Part shown: positions 60,646 through 64,000 of the stretch, piece after piece
Numbering within the stretch: position 1 is the first letter of the stretch
How the letters are laid out: each line of letters starts with the position of its first letter
From: Giesbergeria sp.
Lineage (GTDB): Bacteria; Pseudomonadota; Gammaproteobacteria; Burkholderiales; Burkholderiaceae_C
Direction: 5' to 3'
Assembly: GCA_017985015.1 (NCBI GenBank)
Contig: JAGNYI010000004.1
Location: 1 to 64,000 of the forward strand
Length of the DNA stretch: 64,000 bases
Made by a program: the position numbers and the translations under genes
Notes under the pieces: model-generated
Told to the model about the DNA's origin: nothing
The model's database searches: none
What the model saw: only the letters and a program-made list of their open reading frames with translations

Positions 60646-61806
60646 ATGCTCAATTTCAATTTCTACAACCCCACCCGTATCCTTTTTGGTGCCGGCAAGA
60701 TTGCCGAAATCAGCCAATTCGTGCCGCAGGATGCCCGTGTACTGGTGCTCTACGGCGGCGGCAGCGCGCGCAGCACCGGAACGCTCGCTGAAGTTCTGGC
60801 GGCGCTGGGCGAGCGCACCGTGTTTGAATTTGGCGGCATCGAGCCGAACCCGAGTTACGAAACCCTTTCGCGCGCCGTAGACCTGGCGCGCGCCGAGCGC
60901 ATCGACTATCTGCTGGCAGTCGGCGGCGGCTCGGTGCTCGACGGCAGCAAGTTCGTCGCGGCTGCTGTGCCGTTTGAAGGCGACACCTGGAGCATTCTGG
61001 AAAAGCGCGGCAGCAACATCACCCGCGCCCTGCCCATGGGCGCCGTGCTCACGCTGCCCGCCACCGGCTCCGAGATGAACAGCGGCGGCGTGGTGACGCG
61101 CAAGGCCACGCATGCCAAGCTGGCATTCTCCAGCCCCCTGTGCTTTCCGCAGTTTTCGGTGCTCGACCCGACCAAAACCTACACGCTGCCCCCGCGCCAG
61201 ATTGCCAATGGCCTGGTGGACGCCTTTGTGCACACCATGGAGCAGTACCTGACCTACCCAGTCAACGCCCTGGCGCAGGACCGGTTTGCCGAAGGACTCT
61301 TGCAGACCCTGGTCGAGCTGGCGCCGCGCGCCATGCAGGAAGGCGAGCCCGACTACGACAACCGCGCCAACCTGATGTGGACCGCCACGCTGGCGCTCAA
61401 CGGCCTGATCGGCGCCGGCGTGCCGCAGGACTGGGCGACGCACATGATCGGCCACGAACTCACCGCGCTGTACGGCATCGACCACGCGCGCACGCTGGCC
61501 ATCGTGCTGCCGCAGGTGATGCAGGCGCGGCGTGAGGCCAAGCGCGAGAAATTGCTGCAGTACGCCGCGCGCGTCTGGCAGATCACCGAGGGCAGCGACG
61601 ACGAGCGTATCGACGCGGCCATTGCCCGCACAGCGCAGTTCTTTGAAAGCGTGGGCATTCCTACCCGGCTATCGGCCTACCAATTGGGCGGTGAGGCGGT
61701 GGATGCGGTAGTGAAAGCCCTGACCGAGCACGGCATGGTCAAGCTGGGCGAGCAGCGCGCCATCACGCCAGAAATCAGCCGGGTGATTCTCGAAGCCGCA
61801 CTCTGA
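60646..61806 (+). CDS. Iron-containing alcohol dehydrogenase (YqhD/BDH type)
   Basis: NAD(P)H-dependent aldehyde reductase, 386 aa. It starts with NFNFYNPTRILFGAGKIAEI, then LAVGGGSVLDGSKFVAAA for the dinucleotide, LPATGSEMNSGGVVT, and the metal ligands in NGLVDAFVHTMEQYLT and HMIGHELTALYGIDHARTLA. This layout fits the YqhD/butanol-dehydrogenase branch, which favours NADPH and short-chain aldehydes. ATG 60646 is the family start. An AraC-type regulator is convergent just downstream. Confidence 0.93.
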   Translation: MLNFNFYNPTRILFGAGKIAEISQFVPQDARVLVLYGGGSARSTGTLAEVLAALGERTVFEFGGIEPNPSYETLSRAVDLARAERIDYLLAVGGGSVLDGSKFVAAAVPFEGDTWSILEKRGSNITRALPMGAVLTLPATGSEMNSGGVVTRKATHAKLAFSSPLCFPQFSVLDPTKTYTLPPRQIANGLVDAFVHTMEQYLTYPVNALAQDRFAEGLLQTLVELAPRAMQEGEPDYDNRANLMWTATLALNGLIGAGVPQDWATHMIGHELTALYGIDHARTLAIVLPQVMQARREAKREKLLQYAARVWQITEGSDDERIDAAIARTAQFFESVGIPTRLSAYQLGGEAVDAVVKALTEHGMVKLGEQRAITPEISRVILEAAL

Positions 61807-61851
61807 AACGGGTCGGCCACCCAGGGCGGCGGAGCGCGCGCCGCTCGATGG

Positions 61852-62862
61852 CTACCCTTGCTCCGGGTGTCGGTAGCTGCCCGGTGGTACGCCGGTCCAT
61901 CCCTTGAACGCGCGCTGGAATGCGGCGCTGTCGGAAAACCCCAGTTCGCCTGCCAGCACCGCCAATGGAACCTGGCTGCTGTTGAGCCGCGCAATGGCCA
62001 TGTCGCGCCGCAGGCTGTCCTTGACGGCGCGAAACGAGGTGTGCTCTTCGGCCAGGCGGCGCTGCAAGGTGGAGACGGCCATGTTCAATGCCAGCGCGCA
62101 GGATGCGAGGCTGGGCCAATGGGGCTGCTCCTGCAGCAGGTGGGCGCGCACCCGTGCGGGCAGGGAACCTTCACCTCGGCGGGGAATGATGATCTGGGTC
62201 TGGGCTTCGGCCAGGAAACTTCGCAGCGCCGCCTCGTCGCGCCGCACGGGCGCTTGCAAGCGTCGGCTGTCGAACCAGAATGCGCAGCAGGGTTGGTCGA
62301 ACACCACGTTCCCTGGAAACAGCTGCGCGTAACTGCTGGCGTGGGGCGGGCGCGGGAAGGCGAAGTCAAAGCGATGCACCGGCAGGCGTCCACCGGCCAG
62401 CCAGGCCAGCAGGCGCCAGAACACGCGCAGCATCAGTTCGTGCAAAAAGACCGGGTAGGCCGCTGTGGGGTTGGCTGGACGCAGCGCTACGGCGCTCAGG
62501 CTCCCTTCGTGCAGGAGATCCATGCACAGGTCATCCTGCACCAGTCCAAAGGCGCGCACCAGGCGCCGCAGCGCCACGCCCAGGGTGCCCGCGCCCAGCG
62601 TGCTGCGTGCCAGCAAGGCCAGCGTGCCCGGCCGCAGAGGACGGGAAAGAAACCCCAGGGCTTCATCCCCCGATCGCTCCATCAGCACCTGCAGCAGGCG
62701 CGCGTACTGATCGGCCGTGACGCGGGCAGACGGGTGGTCCAGCAAAGCCGGTGCAATACCAGCCGCAGCCAGCCACTCCTGCGTCGGCTGCTTCGCCGCC
62801 GCCAGGCCGGCCAGCATGTTCTGCACGAAGACGATGGGAATGCTCGGTGGAGGAGAAAGCAT
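61852..62862 (-). CDS. AraC-family transcriptional regulator (OruR/ToxT-like layout)
   Basis: 336 aa. The N-terminal arabinose-binding-type domain covers about residues 15-200 (NMLAGLAAAKQPTQEWLAAA, VTADQYARLLQVLMERSGDE). The C-terminal helix-turn-helix domain has LALNMAVSTLQRRLAEEHTS and ELGFSDSAAFQRAFKGWTGV. ATG 62862 is chosen to match family length; it lacks a clear ribosome-binding site, and longer in-frame starts exist. It is divergent from the acyl-CoA synthetase gene, a likely target. Confidence 0.86.
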   Translation of the reverse strand: MLSPPPSIPIVFVQNMLAGLAAAKQPTQEWLAAAGIAPALLDHPSARVTADQYARLLQVLMERSGDEALGFLSRPLRPGTLALLARSTLGAGTLGVALRRLVRAFGLVQDDLCMDLLHEGSLSAVALRPANPTAAYPVFLHELMLRVFWRLLAWLAGGRLPVHRFDFAFPRPPHASSYAQLFPGNVVFDQPCCAFWFDSRRLQAPVRRDEAALRSFLAEAQTQIIIPRRGEGSLPARVRAHLLQEQPHWPSLASCALALNMAVSTLQRRLAEEHTSFRAVKDSLRRDMAIARLNSSQVPLAVLAGELGFSDSAAFQRAFKGWTGVPPGSYRHPEQG

Positions 62863-63007
62863 GCACGAACACTCGCCTACAGAGGGGATTTTGAGGTGTT
62901 TTGCCATCAGAACGGTGTCTGCTGCCATCGCCCGAAAGGCACCCGATTTGTACCATGGGCCAAGAAGAAAACGTTGTTGATTCCCTCCCACTCTGGAGAC
63001 AAATCCC

Positions 63008-64000
63008 ATGTACCTGACCCAAAGCCTGCACCGCTCGGTGCAACAGCACCCCCACCGCATCGCTGTGCGCTGGGGCGAGCAGACACGCACTTTTGGCGAG
63101 TTTGCCGATCGTGTGGCGCGTTTTGCCGGAGCGCTGCAAAAGCTCGGCGTGCAGAGCGGCGACCGCGTGGCCATGCTGTCGCTCAACTCCGAGCGCTACC
63201 TGGAATACCAGATGGCTGTGCCCTGGGCGGGGGCGGTACTCAATCCATGCAACATCCGCTGGTCGCCCGCAGAAATCCTGTATTCACTGGAAGATTCGGG
63301 CTCGACCGTTCTGCTGGTGGATGAAACCTTCAAGGGCATGGTGGCACAGTTCCGGCGTGAATCGACCACGCTGCGCGAGTTCATCTACTGTGGCGATGGC
63401 GAAACGCCCGAGGGCATGCACGGCTACGAAGCACTGGTGGCGCAGACTGCACCAGCGGCGGACGCGCTGCGCCGGGGGAATGACCTGGCAGGCATTTTTT
63501 ATACCGGCGGCACCACGGGCTTCCCCAAGGGCGTGATGCTGAGCCACAACAACCTGTGCAGCTCGGGCCTGGCTGTGCGTGCCGAAGGCCTGGCGCGCCC
63601 GGGCGGCACCTACCTGCACGCTGCGCCCATGTTCCACCTGGCCGACATGGGCCTGGCGTTCCCGCACTGGGTGGAAGGCAATACGCATTCCATCATCCCG
63701 GCGTTTGACCCGGCCAAGGTGCTCGACACCATCGAGCAGCACCGCGTGACCAACCTGTGCCTGGTGCCCACCATGATCCAGATGATGCTGGACCATCCCA
63801 GCATGGGCCCGCACCGCGACCTGAGCTCCCTGCGCACCGTGTTCTACGGCGCCTCGGCGCTGCCCGATGCCTTGCTGCTGCGTGCTCAAAAAGCGATTCC
63901 CCAGGCCGAGGTGTTCCAGGGCTTCGGCATGACCGAACTCTCGCCTGTGGGCACCATCTTGCCGTCGACTTACCTGGCAGAAGAAAACCGGCACCTGGGC
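63008..64000 (+). CDS. AMP-dependent acyl-CoA synthetase (3' end missing)
   Basis: Adenylate-forming ligase that activates a fatty or other carboxylic acid to its CoA thioester. 331 codons are visible before the window ends. The P-loop-like AMP-binding motif is FYTGGTTGFPKGVMLSHNN (about residues 165-183), and later VFQGFGMTELSPVGT provides the adenine-binding motif. A GGAGA site precedes ATG 63008. It lies 146 bp from the divergent AraC-type gene. Chain-length preference cannot be read from this part. Confidence 0.93.
   Translation, partial: MYLTQSLHRSVQQHPHRIAVRWGEQTRTFGEFADRVARFAGALQKLGVQSGDRVAMLSLNSERYLEYQMAVPWAGAVLNPCNIRWSPAEILYSLEDSGSTVLLVDETFKGMVAQFRRESTTLREFIYCGDGETPEGMHGYEALVAQTAPAADALRRGNDLAGIFYTGGTTGFPKGVMLSHNNLCSSGLAVRAEGLARPGGTYLHAAPMFHLADMGLAFPHWVEGNTHSIIPAFDPAKVLDTIEQHRVTNLCLVPTMIQMMLDHPSMGPHRDLSSLRTVFYGASALPDALLLRAQKAIPQAEVFQGFGMTELSPVGTILPSTYLAEENRHLG

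Overview
The window is high-GC, densely packed bacterial chromosome. Gene content and order (gatCAB divergent from mreBCD-mrdA, an ilvE/zinc-finger/O-antigen ligase block, an NADP-type malic enzyme fused to a phosphotransacetylase-like domain, a short interspersed repeat with a GCGCTAGAGGCC-like core) suggest a betaproteobacterium of the Burkholderiales, most likely family Comamonadaceae. The genus cannot be fixed from the sequence alone. No rRNA, tRNA or CRISPR array was seen.

Layout. 1-3684: polar amino-acid ABC transporter (binding protein cut by the window edge, permease, ATPase) and a DcaP-like porin, closed by a strong terminator. 3686-9073: an EamA exporter facing the cell-shape operon mreB-mreC-mreD-mrdA. 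9341-12599: gatCAB amidotransferase. 12608-16666: a DUF4124 protein, pyrE and xth (divergent, sharing one CCATGG start site), then a secreted COG4315-type protein with an ECF sigma factor and an anti-sigma factor. 16667-17593 has no intact gene: it holds two palindromic MITE-like elements on either side of a decayed copy of the 3' third of xth. 17594-23946: orphan GspE/PilB-type ATPase, MBL hydrolase, class-I amidotransferase-like hydrolase, HPF-like protein, small membrane protein, methyltransferase and a divergent LysR regulator.

24054-37962 is the most unusual part. A minus-strand cluster made of an SPFH protein, a DUF4178 protein, a DUF350 protein, a membrane-anchored spermidine-synthase-like protein and a Tat/lipoprotein-type FAD oxidoreductase appears split by a restriction-modification island: a YecA/SEC-C protein, a type III-like Mod methylase, an AlbA/Schlafen ATP-binding protein and a Res helicase-nuclease with an in-frame amber codon. 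A ClC chloride-channel gene is truncated at the island's upstream edge, and res overlaps the spermidine-synthase gene by 4 bp at the other edge.

38175-45072: a Fur-box-preceded DUF2061 protein, an orphan flagellar-rod-like protein, a LysR/omega-aminotransferase pair, maeB and a secreted barnase-like RNase with its barstar inhibitor. 45147-53095: radA, ilvE, a zinc-finger protein and a translationally coupled surface-glycan operon (O-antigen ligase, three glycosyltransferases, one unknown). 53126-64000: a two-component system coupled to a nitronate monooxygenase, an AmpG-like permease, AraC regulators, a second EamA exporter, an M48 protease, an iron-type alcohol dehydrogenase and an acyl-CoA synthetase cut by the window end.

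Across the window an approximately 60-bp palindromic repeat (family A) occurs at least ten times. Four copies lie inside reading frames and are translated in frame, and a fifth supplies the C-terminus and stop codon of the AmpG-like gene. A second, GC-rich repeat (family B) sits in two operon spacers.
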